Positions 45,028 to 56,288 of a stretch of 64,000 nucleotides of DNA are shown here, piece after piece. Under the pieces are notes generated by a model. That model had not been told where the DNA came from. It did not search any database and saw only the letters and a program-made list of their open reading frames with translations. The position numbers and the translations under genes were made by a program. The DNA is taken from contig OZ021730.1 in assembly GCA_963978545.1 (NCBI GenBank), forward strand, positions 744,001-808,000, read 5' to 3'. Within the stretch, counting starts at the first letter, position 1. Each line of letters begins with the position of its first letter. The stretch is from Linyphia triangularis. Taxonomy: Eukaryota > Arthropoda > Arachnida > Araneae > Linyphiidae.

Positions 45028-45646
45028 GAAACATAGGTAAAATTATATGTACAGTTACATAATCAACAATATATTCAAAAAAGAAGTGTAGGGCACTAAT
45101 TACAAAAAGCTATAATTACACTTAACAAATCATTTTGATAAAAGTAATTTGCCAAAACACAGGCACAATCGTAATTCAACAAAACTTTTCTTGGCATGCT
45201 GCAATTCACATCAGAAATGCCTTTTACAGCAGTATATACATTACATTCCTCTAGTTTGTCTTTTAACAATGAACGTTCTAATTTAGAGGATATCAATTGC
45301 GAATACAAAGGATATCGTTTATTTGCAATTATTAGCAATAATTGATCCACGTTAAATCCTTCTTCTGCATTGCTGTACATTTTATAGCCGGAATACATTT
45401 GCATAAATTCAAACAATGTCCGACCATTGCCAAGTTTGTTTGTTTGTTTATTTGTTGTTTTATGGCGCAAAGGCAACACAAGGGCCATGCTGCGCCAAAC
45501 AAACGATAAAAGAAACTAGAATGGGTGATGAGTTATAAATAGATGAAGGTAAGATATGATATAATAAAAGGAATAAAATGTGTTAAAACTCATTTTAAAA
45601 AATGAAGTGGTTTAAAAAGGTTTAAAACTAGATATGAACAAAAACA

Positions 45647-48600
45647 TTAAATATGATTTAAAAACCCGATTGATCTTAAAAAAGCAAAAAGATTTGGATG
45701 GGGAGTTTCCCCTATCAAATCCTGAAGACTTAAAGTGGTATTCTTAAAAAACCTAAGACGATGCGTCTGAAACTTAGGACAAGAAATCAAAATATGAACC
45801 ACCGTAAGATCGCAACGACAAATATCGCAAACAGGTGGATCTTCTCCCAGCAATAGATGTCGATGCGTCAATCGGGTGTGACCAATGCGCAGACGAGTCA
45901 GTTTGACATCTGTCCGACGCATTGGATTAACTGGCCATTTAAGAAGATGATTTTTGATAAAATGAAGTTTGTTATTAACCTGCAAATCCCATGTTTCTTG
46001 ACGTAAGGACAATATAAACTTGTGAATTGAAGTCTTAATATCTTGGTAGGGATCTGGCTGCTGCAGCGGGATTGAAGCCGCTTTAGAAGCAGAATCAGCC
46101 AATTCATTTCCTGAAATTCCCATGTGACTAGGTACCCAGCAGAACAATATAGTAAATCCTTTCCTCTCAAGTGTGTGTAATTTTGACAAAATGTCAAAAG
46201 CAATTGGATGACTATTGGTCTTAAAGTGCTTCAGACTCGACAGGGAGCTTAAACTGTCAGTATACACACAAAATTTGCGATTGTTGCAGAGTGAGATATG
46301 CAGCAGTGCACAAGAAATTGCTGTCATCTCAGAAGTGAAAACCGAGCAGGATTTATGAAGTGAAAAAGCGACTGTGGATGTGTCGGACACAGTACCACAG
46401 CCAACACGTTCACCTGCTTTAGATCCATCAGTAAATACTGCTTCATAGTCAGCATACTGAGAGCGGTGATCACAAAAGATTTGTTGCATAATTTCTGGGG
46501 CAGTGTCTGCCTTGCAATACATCGCAAATGGATTGAGAAAGTGGAAAGATGGAATGTTCAACGGTGGAAAGGATTGAGTGGTAAATGTTTGGGTAACAAC
46601 GTCACTTAGAGCTGCATCCAATAAGATGGATTTCGCTCTTTCAGAAAACGGTCGGATGTTCGATGGGCGAGCATCGTATAACCTACCAAGATAGGCATCA
46701 AGTCTCACCTTACGTAAAGGGTGAAAAGGATCAGACATAATTCTACAGTAGTAGTTGGCGCTTAATTTTTTACGTCTCAAGTCAAGTGGAAGTAGACTAC
46801 ACTCTGTCAACAGACTTTCAATGGGTGAAGTGCGAAATGCACCTGAACAAATGCGGGCAGCAGTGTGATGGACAGTATCCAATCTTCGTAGAAGGGATGC
46901 TCCTGCAGACCCATACGCAACAGATCCGTAATCAATGCGAGATAAGATTAAAGATTGGTAAATACGCAGCAAAGAAGTGCGGTCAGCACCCCAAGAAGTA
47001 TTTGAGAGTACTTTGAGGATATTAAGCGACCTATCGCACTTCTTGCGCAAGTATAAAATATGTGGGAGAAAATTCAACTTGCTGTCGAAAATGACTCCCA
47101 GGTATCTTATCTGATTCACGACTGGGATGGGAGAATTGCGTATGTGAATTTCAGGGTCAGGGTGAAGACCCCTCCTCCTACAGAAGTGGATGCAACTGCT
47201 TTTAGATGGTGACAATGTATGGCCGTTTTGTTCACACCATTCTACAAGTCTGTTAACAGCAGTTTGTAATTGACGTTCAATTAAGCGCATGTTTGATCCT
47301 TGACATGAGATTTGCAAATCATCAACATACAAAGTTCCATGAACAAAGGGTGAAAGGACATGAAGGATGTTGCTGATGTGTAGATTAAAAAGGGTGACAC
47401 TTAAAACACAACCTTGAGGAACTCCCTCAGATTGGTTAAAATAATTTGAAAATGTAGTTCCAATGCGAACTCTAAAAATACGAGATGATAAAAAATTTTG
47501 AATAAAAAGGGGAAGATTACCCCTAAAACCAAAATTAAATAGAGTTTGCAGGATACCATATCGCCACGTATGATCATACGCCTTCTCAATGTCGAAAAAG
47601 ATTGAAACTAGATGATTCCTCTGCACAAAGGCATTGCGAACATCTGTTTCTAGTTTCACGATGTTATCAAGAGTGGACCGCCCTCGTCGGAATCCACTCT
47701 GGAGAGGTGAAATACATCCGTCTTTTTCTAACATGTAAGAGAGTCGGGCGTTTACAATACGTTCAAAGGTCTTACAAAGGCAGCTCGTTAAGGCTATCGG
47801 TCGATAGTTCAGAGGATCCTTGGGATCCTTTCCAGGTTTCAGAATGGGGATTACGGTAGCTTCCCGCCACAAGGTAGGAAAGATGTTCTCCTTCCAGATT
47901 CTATTAAAGAGAAAAAGGATGTTAAAAAGAGAATCTGGACTTAAATGGCGAAGCATTTGGTAACTGATCCCATCTGGACCTGGACTGGTGTTATGGGTTT
48001 TAGATAAAGCGCTCTTCAATTCGTACATCTTAAGGTCAAAGTTGTAGGAATATTCAATATTGCTTTTGAAGTTAATTCCAGTCCGTTCAGCACGATTCTT
48101 AGTCACTAGAAAAGTAGGACTATAAGAATCGGAACTGGATACCCTTTCAAAAGTTTCACCGATAAGGTTAGCAACATCTTCAGGGGAAGAGAACACAGCA
48201 GCTCCGGTTTGAAGTATCGGGCAAGAATATTCCGGATACAAACCGTTGGCTGCTCTAACCTTCTTCCACAACTGTTTACTGTATGTTTTGGATGTAATTG
48301 AAGAGACATAACTTATCCAAGAATCCTTCTGGCTTTGACGTCTAACCTTACGAGCAACTGCCTTAGCCTTTTTAAAGGCGATAAGGTTTCCTGTAGTTGG
48401 GTATCTGCGAAAGATACCCCATAGCTTCTTTTGCTTCTTGTATGCAGACAGACAATCTGCATTCCACCATGTTTTACAGTGTCGCAGTGTTCTAGATGAT
48501 GTCTTAGGAATGGAGGAGTCAGCAGCATTTAAAATTGCTTCAGTGACATTTTGAACAGCAGTATCAACATCCTCACTGTTCACCATTGTTCCTGTTATAC

Positions 48601-49327
48601 CAGCCAACTCAGTAAATTTTTCCCAATTTGCCCGATGGTATTTGTAATTAGGTAGACGGTTGGTCCCGCCACCAATACCAGCATGGGAAATGAGAATAGG
48701 GAAGTGATCACTGTTATGTAGATCACTCCCAACAGCAAAATTCAAGTATGGTAGAAGCACAGGGGAACAAATGGCTAAATCAAGTGAATGAAATGTTCTT
48801 GTGGGTTCATGAAAATAGGTTTTCTCCTCATTATTCAGGAGACAGAGACAGTGATCAGATAGCAACTTTTCAATCTGTCTCCCACGAGGGTTCGTATTAT
48901 CATTACCCCACATAGTACTGTGCCCATTAAAGTCACCAAGCAATAGAAATGGAGCTGGAAGCTGGTCTATCAGATCATTTAACTCCTCTTGGCGGATGAT
49001 AGCATGTGGCGGTAGGTATAGGCAACAGACTGTGAGAAGGGACTGAAAATGAAGTCTCGCAGCCACAGCCTGTAGAGATGTGCGTAGTCTGAGTACAGTG
49101 CTGGGGTAATCATGAGAAATAAAAAGACATACTCCTCCAGACACTGTATTACCACGGGTAACATCTTTCCTAATGCAACTATACCTACGGATCTTAGATG
49201 TATAAGTATCCTTCAAGAAAGTTTCTTGAAGGGCCAAACATGCTGGATGGTAAGTAGAAACGATATTCTTTACATCATCCTTCCTAGACCTAAAACCGCG
49301 ACAGTTCCAAGAAACAAAAGAAGCCAT
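45647..49327 (-). CDS. ORF2 of LINE-E: endonuclease, reverse transcriptase, RNase H (1226 aa)
   Basis: Uninterrupted frame. The endonuclease motifs are WNCRG, QET, GDFNGH and SDH. RT carries FFDIEKAYDHTW, GVPQGCVLS and YVDD. RNase H carries FTDGSK, YTDS and GNELAD. The C-terminal Cys-His motif is CDICRCD. In the RNase H half it follows LINE-B, D and G (AMYCKADTAPEI), not LINE-C. The start overlaps the ORF1 stop as TAATG. All recognised catalytic residues are retained. Confidence 0.95.
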   Translation of the reverse strand: MASFVSWNCRGFRSRKDDVKNIVSTYHPACLALQETFLKDTYTSKIRRYSCIRKDVTRGNTVSGGVCLFISHDYPSTVLRLRTSLQAVAARLHFQSLLTVCCLYLPPHAIIRQEELNDLIDQLPAPFLLLGDFNGHSTMWGNDNTNPRGRQIEKLLSDHCLCLLNNEEKTYFHEPTRTFHSLDLAICSPVLLPYLNFAVGSDLHNSDHFPILISHAGIGGGTNRLPNYKYHRANWEKFTELAGITGTMVNSEDVDTAVQNVTEAILNAADSSIPKTSSRTLRHCKTWWNADCLSAYKKQKKLWGIFRRYPTTGNLIAFKKAKAVARKVRRQSQKDSWISYVSSITSKTYSKQLWKKVRAANGLYPEYSCPILQTGAAVFSSPEDVANLIGETFERVSSSDSYSPTFLVTKNRAERTGINFKSNIEYSYNFDLKMYELKSALSKTHNTSPGPDGISYQMLRHLSPDSLFNILFLFNRIWKENIFPTLWREATVIPILKPGKDPKDPLNYRPIALTSCLCKTFERIVNARLSYMLEKDGCISPLQSGFRRGRSTLDNIVKLETDVRNAFVQRNHLVSIFFDIEKAYDHTWRYGILQTLFNFGFRGNLPLFIQNFLSSRIFRVRIGTTFSNYFNQSEGVPQGCVLSVTLFNLHISNILHVLSPFVHGTLYVDDLQISCQGSNMRLIERQLQTAVNRLVEWCEQNGHTLSPSKSSCIHFCRRRGLHPDPEIHIRNSPIPVVNQIRYLGVIFDSKLNFLPHILYLRKKCDRSLNILKVLSNTSWGADRTSLLRIYQSLILSRIDYGSVAYGSAGASLLRRLDTVHHTAARICSGAFRTSPIESLLTECSLLPLDLRRKKLSANYYCRIMSDPFHPLRKVRLDAYLGRLYDARPSNIRPFSERAKSILLDAALSDVVTQTFTTQSFPPLNIPSFHFLNPFAMYCKADTAPEIMQQIFCDHRSQYADYEAVFTDGSKAGERVGCGTVSDTSTVAFSLHKSCSVFTSEMTAISCALLHISLCNNRKFCVYTDSLSSLSSLKHFKTNSHPIAFDILSKLHTLERKGFTILFCWVPSHMGISGNELADSASKAASIPLQQPDPYQDIKTSIHKFILSLRQETWDLQVNNKLHFIKNHLLKWPVNPMRRTDVKLTRLRIGHTRLTHRHLLLGEDPPVCDICRCDLTVVHILISCPKFQTHRLRFFKNTTLSLQDLIGETPHPNLFAFLRSIGFLNHI

Positions 49328-50568
49328 TAACTATTTACAGATATGTTGAAAGTGGGGTCAGGATCTTCAAAACACTCCTCATCATCAGATGGGTAAAGTC
49401 TTACCTCATCCGAGTCATTATGTGAATCGAGGATACTAAAAGGATTGGCAAGTTTCCCTCTAGGAACGCCAACCTTTGCCGACTTCAATTTAATTGCCTG
49501 AAGTGCCTTTGACTTTGCAAGTGATTTTTTAAGAAGAATCGGTTTTTTGGAACTTTCCGAAGAAGATGGTCGTGATGGTAATTTGGTCTGTGACAAGCTA
49601 CGTGGGGGTAATCTGGTATGTGACAAGCTAAGTGTTTCAGTTTGTGTACTTTGACTGCATACTGACTTTTTACATGCAGCAGCATATGCTACGCCCACAC
49701 GTGGAGTCCGAGCTTCTACCTGTTTTTTCGCCTCAAAGTATGACACATTCTGATTGGCACGTATAGTCTGGATTTCTTTCTCCATCACAAACTGAGGACA
49801 TTTGCGGGAGAAAGATGGGTGTGAGCCTTCACAATTCACACACTTTTCAGGAGCAGTGCAATCAGAACTACCATGCCCAGTTCCTGCACAACGTGCACAG
49901 ATTTCAATTTTCCCGCGGCAAGCCGTTTGGGAATGTCCATATCTCTGGCACTTAAAGCAGCGAAGTGGGTTAGATATGTATGGTCGAATTTTACAGTTCA
50001 GGTACCCGGTTTTCACGTGTGTTGGTAAAGTTGGCCTGTCAAAAGTCAGTATAAGATGTTTGGTTGGAATTATATTCCCATCTTTCCGTATTGTTATACG
50101 TTTAACAGCTGAAACTTGCTGGTCACACAAATGATCCAAAATCTCTTCCTCAGTAGTATGGTAGAGATCAGATTCAGATATTACCCCACGAGATTTATTA
50201 AGTGATGCATGTGCAGTCACAGTCACTGGGAAAGTCCCAAAAGCTTTCATCTTCAAAATACTATCAACTTGGTTGGCGTTCTTGACTTCAACTAATAAGT
50301 CGCCAGACCTCAGTTTCTTAACAGTGGCAACATCTCCAACGAACGACTTTAATGTCTTTTCAATCAAGAAGGGAGATACCTTCTCAAATGATCCCTCTTC
50401 CCTTTTAACGATATAATATTTTGCAATCAGGTCAAGACTTTGTTGCTCCCCACGAGGGGGAGAAGAAAAAGAAGTTTTATGAGCCATAAAATAAAAGAAA
50501 TAAAATTCGGGCACTGGTGTCCCACCCTCCATGGAGTCCACGATATCGGGGATAGAGCATCCCGGCAA
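49327..50568 (-). CDS. ORF1 of LINE-E: gag-like RNA-binding protein (413 aa)
   Basis: Intact and more diverged than the ORF1 proteins of LINE-C, D and G, with a short duplicated stretch near the C-terminal third (LSHTRLPPRS and LSQTKLPSRP). It has RRM-like regions, then knuckles CFKCQRYGHSQTAC, CARCAGTGHGSSDC and CVNCEGSHPSFSRKC. The N-terminus (MPGCSIPDIVDSMEGG) matches LINE-C almost exactly while the body differs, suggesting a mosaic origin. An alternative start is at about residue 28 (MAHKTS). Confidence 0.92.
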   Translation of the reverse strand: MPGCSIPDIVDSMEGGTPVPEFYFFYFMAHKTSFSSPPRGEQQSLDLIAKYYIVKREEGSFEKVSPFLIEKTLKSFVGDVATVKKLRSGDLLVEVKNANQVDSILKMKAFGTFPVTVTAHASLNKSRGVISESDLYHTTEEEILDHLCDQQVSAVKRITIRKDGNIIPTKHLILTFDRPTLPTHVKTGYLNCKIRPYISNPLRCFKCQRYGHSQTACRGKIEICARCAGTGHGSSDCTAPEKCVNCEGSHPSFSRKCPQFVMEKEIQTIRANQNVSYFEAKKQVEARTPRVGVAYAAACKKSVCSQSTQTETLSLSHTRLPPRSLSQTKLPSRPSSSESSKKPILLKKSLAKSKALQAIKLKSAKVGVPRGKLANPFSILDSHNDSDEVRLYPSDDEECFEDPDPTFNISVNS

Positions 50569-53500
50569 GCAACAAAAATCATAAAAGAAAACAAAATATG
50601 AACAGAACTGTTACGCACGGAATGACCCTACCGGGTTAACCAGTGCCTATACGCAAACAGCCCATCCCTGAAGAAGCCTCCACCCTTTACGAGATTCCCA
50701 GAAAATGGACTGATCACTTGATCCCTAGCCGCCGACGAAGCGGACGACCAGCCGATTGATGCACACGGGACCAATGTGCACCTCCCGTTTATCTGAAGCA
50801 AGGGCCAAAGTAGTGTATTGGGACAGTATGTCGTCCCTCAACTACCAGGATCCCCCTTTCCAGAGACACGGGTCTCCACGCACGGCAAACACGTGGGTGA
50901 TTAAATACCCGAGAGAAGCTGATGGCAACAGAGGGGCACAAAGCTTCTCAAGGGGAGCCCTCACCTCTGAAGAGGTAACCACAACGAGGGAAGAAAGAAG
51001 TAAACGATAAATACAAAACCAAAACGAGAAGGTAAAACAGAAGAAGGGATAGATCACTGGGGCAACCCGGGGTTGTGAAGCCCGTATTTACTTATAGAAA
51101 GTAAACCCCCTGAGGGGGACCATTGCCAAGATTATCTGACTTCATTCTATGCAATTCCTGCTCACATTTAATTGCGTATTCTGACAACATTCCTTGGAGT
51201 TCGTGTTCACGAGTACAGTCCTCGATGTTGAAGTCCGGCTTCTCAAGTAAGCAATACTTCAACAGCAATTGAACGATAGCAAGGCTGCATCCGTTTTCTA
51301 TTGCTAGGTCCAAAGGACTGAGACCATTTCGGTTTTTGACATTAACGTGGGAACCTCTTCTCAGCAAAATTTCAACTACGCTCGGATGACCTGTCTGATT
51401 TTGCACCGCTTTATGCAGTGGCGTGTCACCAAATTCATCTACTGAATCAACATCTATGCCACTGCTAATCAAGAATTTGACGAAAACTGCCGTACATCCG
51501 TTAATGCACAGGGCACTGTGCAGAAGTGAGCCACCGCACTGGTTTTTGGCAGTGTTGACGTTCATATCCAGGTAATCGAGGAGAAATGTAAAGATACTAA
51601 CGTTGAAGTGTCCCAAAGCGTGGAAGAGTGGGCTTTGACCTGAAATGTTAGCACTGTGCAAATCTCCGCCGGCAATAAGCAACAATCTGATAACTTCCAG
51701 TTCCGCATTCAGAGCAAGTGCTATAGACAGACTCGAATCGTCCGGAAGATCGGCTCTGGCTCCTAGGTAAAATTAAAATTACAACTTTAATTAAGGAAAG
51801 TCTTAAATCTAAAATAATTCAAATAACAGAGTTAAATATATTTACTAGTTACCAATATTGGCAAACCTTTTATGAATATTTAAATGGAAATACTGCTATT
51901 TTAAATCTTAACAGAAGGTTATCTTACAATACTACCGCGTTAATGGAATTAACTTAAATTTCTAATCTATCCAAATGTACACGAAATGAAGTTTTGGATA
52001 TGCAATTCAGAATCCTTTTATCTAATTTAAAAGTAATGAATAATTTTGTCATTTTCTTCTGTAAATGCAGATGGGACAAACTTAATCTCTGAAATCAGTT
52101 CATAATTATTTTGACAAAAAGATTTTTGAAACAGTTAAATTACCTTTTAAGATGTAATGTAAGATGTAGGAATGGGATATGAGGAAGCAACAAAAAATTG
52201 ACAATTCAGCGTACATGGAAATATTTCGGTCTAATAAAAGGCTCCCTTAAAAATTGTTGTAGAAAAGCGTTTACATATTAATTTATGTTTTTACATACCT
52301 CCTTCTACCAATGTTCTGATCGTTTCAAGTCTGTTCCTGCAATGTAGGGCATTGATGAGAGGTGTTGGGCCGCCATGACAGAACTGGAAATTAGGATCTG
52401 CGCCATAATAGAGGAGAAGCTTGACGATGGCGATCGAGCATCTTCGGTCCGTCAGAACCCGAAGCAGGGGGGATTGACTGCCTTCTACTTCGTTGGCCGA
52501 AGAAGGGTCACGTTGCAGGATCAGTTGGATCTCACTCAAATCCCATTCTTCTTCGTACAATACACTGTGAACAGAAGTGTTTTCAGGCATGATATCTGTA
52601 AAAAAAAAAAAAAAAAATTAAAGCATTTTCAAAAGTTTGAATATTAAATTTTACTTTTGTAATCAAACGATTAAACTTAAGATTGGTTACGTTTCAATCT
52701 TAAGAGAAAAGTGCCTTTATTTTTTTGTCAAATTCTATATCGGTCGGAATATTGTTTCAAAACCAAAGGTATTTTCTTTAGGAATAGCAACAGCAATATC
52801 AGCCCATTGGTAAAAATTTGAAGTTGAAAATAAAAGTATCTTTTAAGATTACTAAAGGTTAAAGATTAATATTTAGTTCATTAAAATTTTTTAAACTGTA
52901 AAAAAAAAAATCATATGACTTTCCCTTTAATATTTGTTTATGTGTTACCAATACTTCTGTATACTTGAAATTCATGCGTCTTACAACAAAATTTATGAAG
53001 ATATTGCGACAGAAAGTATGCGGAAGCGTTGACACGGTCATACCGGCTATCTTTCGATCACCGGATACAAGCATTATGGGTCAAATACAGGAAAAAGCCA
53101 AACAAAAAATATACTTGCTGTTTATTTTACTAAGATACACGTCAGTAATTTAAAATGGGGTACATAAAATACAAGTTGAGGGACCAGGATAGACAATGAA
53201 CCCACCTAATTCTGTTACCAAGAAAATAGGTGGGTGGCAAGTGGTCTGACCTAAGCAATGAACGAAGCCACGCTTTAGAGCCCAACACCACTACCGAAAT
53301 CCGTGGAATTTATGATTGGGAGGGAAAAACAGCTGGACGATCCAGATACTGAGGTCTGGGAACAGCAAACCCTAAAGAGAAATGTAAACACAAATGCAAG
53401 TATAATATGAATACATTTTTTACCAGTAATTTTGTTCAAGGTGAATCTGCAATAATCCGAGATCTATGGGTAGACAGCTCTGAGAGAGATCTGGTCGCTT

Positions 53501-53808
53501 CAGAGTCTAGAGTCGAACTGATGTAAAATCACTTTTTGACTTTGATGTGGGGTTGTACGAGGTACCTAGTGCCCGATGGGCGAAAAACCTCTTCATCTAA
53601 AATGGGCCGCAAGGCAGTTGAATTAGTCAAATCGAAAATGGGGCAGCATCAGCAGATATAGATGGTGGGGAAGTAACAGCAATGACAAGTCATTACATCC
53701 GCTTCTGGAAAGGAAATAATCTGAAATGAGCAGTGGCAGTCCGGCATCCAGCTATATGGGCTTGGGGCATCCCCCAATGGGGGAGCAGTATCCATCCATG
53801 GGTGGAGC

Positions 53809-55338
53809 TTACTGGGAACTTGGAGTAGAGCATCTGGACGATGAAGGAGTCGAAGCGAATGAGCTCGAAGGGTATAGGGTTGGAATCAGGGGTTCAGGTT
53901 TAGAGATGTCAGTCAACATAACTCTAATGAGGTGACTGTTAGTATTCATAATGATCCTTCTAATGGCACTTCTGCGTTGCTCATCTGTGAGCTTGGGGTT
54001 GTTGGTTGCAAGTAAAATGCCTCTGAAACTGTCGTCATAGATCCGTTTGCATCTACTATCTTCAGTAGGTAGGAAGGCATCCACCCCTTTGTCGGACATC
54101 ACAATGGGGTCTGCTTTGCTCTCCGCAGATGGTAAACTAACATTAGTTTGGGTGAAGGCATCCATGCATACAGGGGCAGGGAGGGTACACACTTCCGAGA
54201 AAATCGCCATGTTGATGATCTCGTCAGTGCTCGTCTGTTGGTCAGTGTGATCAGAAATGGATTGGCATGCTGCCTCAGCATATGTCTTTTGGAGCTTCCT
54301 TATGGTTGGTTGTATTCAGATTATCTGGCGCCGTCAGCAACACGAGGGCTATAATGCGCCGAAACATTTCGTCATTTAACAAACCAACATACATTTACAA
54401 ACACCCATGCCTACACGGGACTCGAACCCGCAACCTCGCGGTCTAGAAGCCAGCACGCTAACCACTATACCGTTTGGTCGGCGGAGCTTCCTTATGATCA
54501 GAGGTCTTGGGACCATAGGCCTCAAAACAGGAGGAGAGGGAGTGGAAGGAATGGTCGCCTTTTTGACCTGGGTACTGTAAGGTGGAGGAATGAGTCGCCT
54601 CCTAGCTGGACAAGTATGAGATGAGCTAGGGTGAGTTTGGCCGCAGTTGCAACAAAGTTTCGGCAGATGCTTAATCTGGCAGTCCCTACTCAAATGATTT
54701 TGCCCACAGTGGCGACATCTGGATTGAAGATGGCAAGATGCAGCAAGGTGGGCACCCCAATGCTGACACTTGTAGCATTGTTGGGGTCCTCTCGCCTTCC
54801 TGCCTCTGAGACGTTCAATAGAAACTTTAGAAAAAAGCAAACTCTTCCATGTGAGAATGCTATCAATATTGAAGGAGTTAGGGAACTCGAGGATGAAGAG
54901 GGGCATTTTCAGCCCTGACCTTCTCTTCATTTGGGAGATATTTGAGGGAGGGAAATCAGGCTTTTTCCAATCAAGAAACTCCGCAATATCAAAGATAGAG
55001 GTTCGATTTGCTAACCCACGAACGACAACTTTAAAGGAGTTGTTCGGTCTAGTTCGAGGGGGCAATTCAACAGGAACAGGTGCAACAGAAATGTCGATAT
55101 CGTTCACTACATCAGGAACATTAGATTCAATCACTGGAATTGAGTCATCGACACCCTGAGCATTAAGCCGCTCGTCCATAAGTATGGGAACATCTTCCGC
55201 AGGTACAGGAGCATCAGGTAACCGCTCATCCTTCAACAAGGGTACTTCAACTACAACAGGATCAGGAGCTAAGTCAACGACAACAGGGACAGGTCCCTGT
55301 GTCTTGACAAGCTTAGGAGGCATCTTTTTTCGGGCCAT
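53809..55338 (-). pseudogene. Gag-like zinc-knuckle protein of GagEl-2, split by a SINE
   Basis: It starts at 55338 (MARKKMPPK). FKVVVRGL and three knuckles follow: CYKCQHWGAHLAASC, CRHCGQNHLSRDC and CNCGQTHPSSSHTC. The frame enters the SINE after VPRPLIIRKL. Beyond the SINE the original frame continues (KTYAEAACQS) to a stop at 53809, so the ancestral protein was about 450 residues and otherwise undamaged. Its C-terminus differs entirely from that of GagEl-1. Confidence 0.85.
54305..54482 (-). repeat. tRNA-derived SINE inside GagEl-2
   Basis: A 178-bp copy with 14-bp target duplications GGAGCTTCCTTATG (54291-54304, 54483-54496). The A-box-like and B-box sequences are the same as in the other SINE, with several substitutions. 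It is an independent insertion in the gag-like ORF and therefore younger than GagEl-2. Confidence 0.92.
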
Positions 55339-55448
55339 AGAAAACAAGAGCGGTCAGGAACAGGTCCGTTAAGCTCAGAACTCTAAGTCTGAATCAATCT
55401 CGATGATCGATCTGATCGAAATCGATGTAAAATCAGGTGGAAATGCAA

Positions 55449-56265
55449 CCTTTTATAGGTACAGTTGCAGAATGAAAGGTGGACCAATGGCGACACGGCA
55501 AAACCGAGCAGAGGAAACTGGTAGGGTCAGCTTGCTATTAAATTACTTTAAACGATTAACTCAGACATGGCACAGCTTCTAAGCAAAAGAAATGAACTTC
55601 AAGAAAAAGCGACGAGAACTGAGAAAAAACATCACATTTTCAAAAAATTGCAGAAGTTGAACAATTTTAAAATTGATCGTTAGTCTGTCCCTGCTTCTCA
55701 GCACTAATGCTTCATTTTTTCAAATGCAATACCTGTCAAAGTATTGTTTTAGAACATATGAAATTTTAAACCAGGCATTACAAGAGTAACACCAACTCAT
55801 TAATGAAATTTGAAGGAAAAATAAAAGAAAGTTTTTTTTTATTCCAATTTGAAAAGAATTTTATGCTTCCTCATTAATATTTTAAATTAATAATCTGAAG
55901 AAAACACCACATTAATTTTGCTTTAAATTTTGTAAATGAGCGCTATTATTCCAACCCTTGTATTTTTCAACTTCAACACAAAATTGCTTGATTTAATAGT
56001 TTCTCTAACGGCCCTTTTAAAGACCCAAAAATAACACACGACTGGTCCGTTTACACGCTATCATTTTAATTCCAGTTCAGTTTTATGCCCTAATGCAATA
56101 CTTTCTTCGGAACATTACATGATACAAATATAACGATATATGTGTCGATGACAATATTTCGATTTTTTTTTTTTTGGAGCAAAATTACACTAGTTATTTC
56201 CTAAGCTCCTCCCTCCTGCTTTGCAATTGGACCACCTCACTCTCCGCAACCATACCTATAAAAGA
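55449..56265. promoter_or_regulatory. Divergent TATA promoter pair, unit copy 3
   Basis: A minus-strand TATA box at 55449-55457 (TATAAAAGG) precedes GagEl-2. A plus-strand box at 56257-56265 reads TATAAAAGA, one base different from copies 1 and 2, and precedes the Jockey fragment. Confidence 0.65.
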
Positions 56266-56288
56266 TTGCATTTTTCCAGTCTTCGCAG

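Larger units (their letters stand above)
45435..51117 (-). mobile_element. LINE-E: full-length, intact I-group non-LTR retrotransposon
   Basis: Complete 5.68-kb element with a 13-bp target duplication GACCATTGCCAAG at 45422-45434 and 51118-51130, inserted in ankyrin copy 3. The 5' terminal hairpin, leader, ORF1, ORF2, 3' hairpin and tail are all present. Copies 1 and 2 of the unit show the empty site. With LINE-C it is one of two copies here with no visible defect. Confidence 0.95.
45096..52590 (-). pseudogene. Ankyrin-repeat gene, copy 3, disrupted
   Basis: Coding exon 52590-52299 is intact. The second coding exon runs 51762-51118 and resumes at 45434-45096, cut by LINE-E within the segment NLGNGRTLFEF. 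The element is in the same orientation as the gene. GagEl-2 also sits between this copy's TATA box and its 5' exon. Truncation would remove about the last 110 residues, leaving the ankyrin repeats. Confidence 0.9.
53532..55423 (-). mobile_element. GagEl-2: second ORF1-only retroposon, carrying a SINE
   Basis: A minus-strand insertion flanked by 12-bp duplications GATGTAAAATCA (53520-53531, 55424-55435). The empty site is at 34153-34164 in copy 1. It encodes a gag-like protein related to GagEl-1 and no RT. The leaders of the two elements share a CGGACCTGTT block before the start codon. It lies 13 nt downstream of the ankyrin-gene TATA box of copy 3, in the direction of transcription. Confidence 0.82.
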
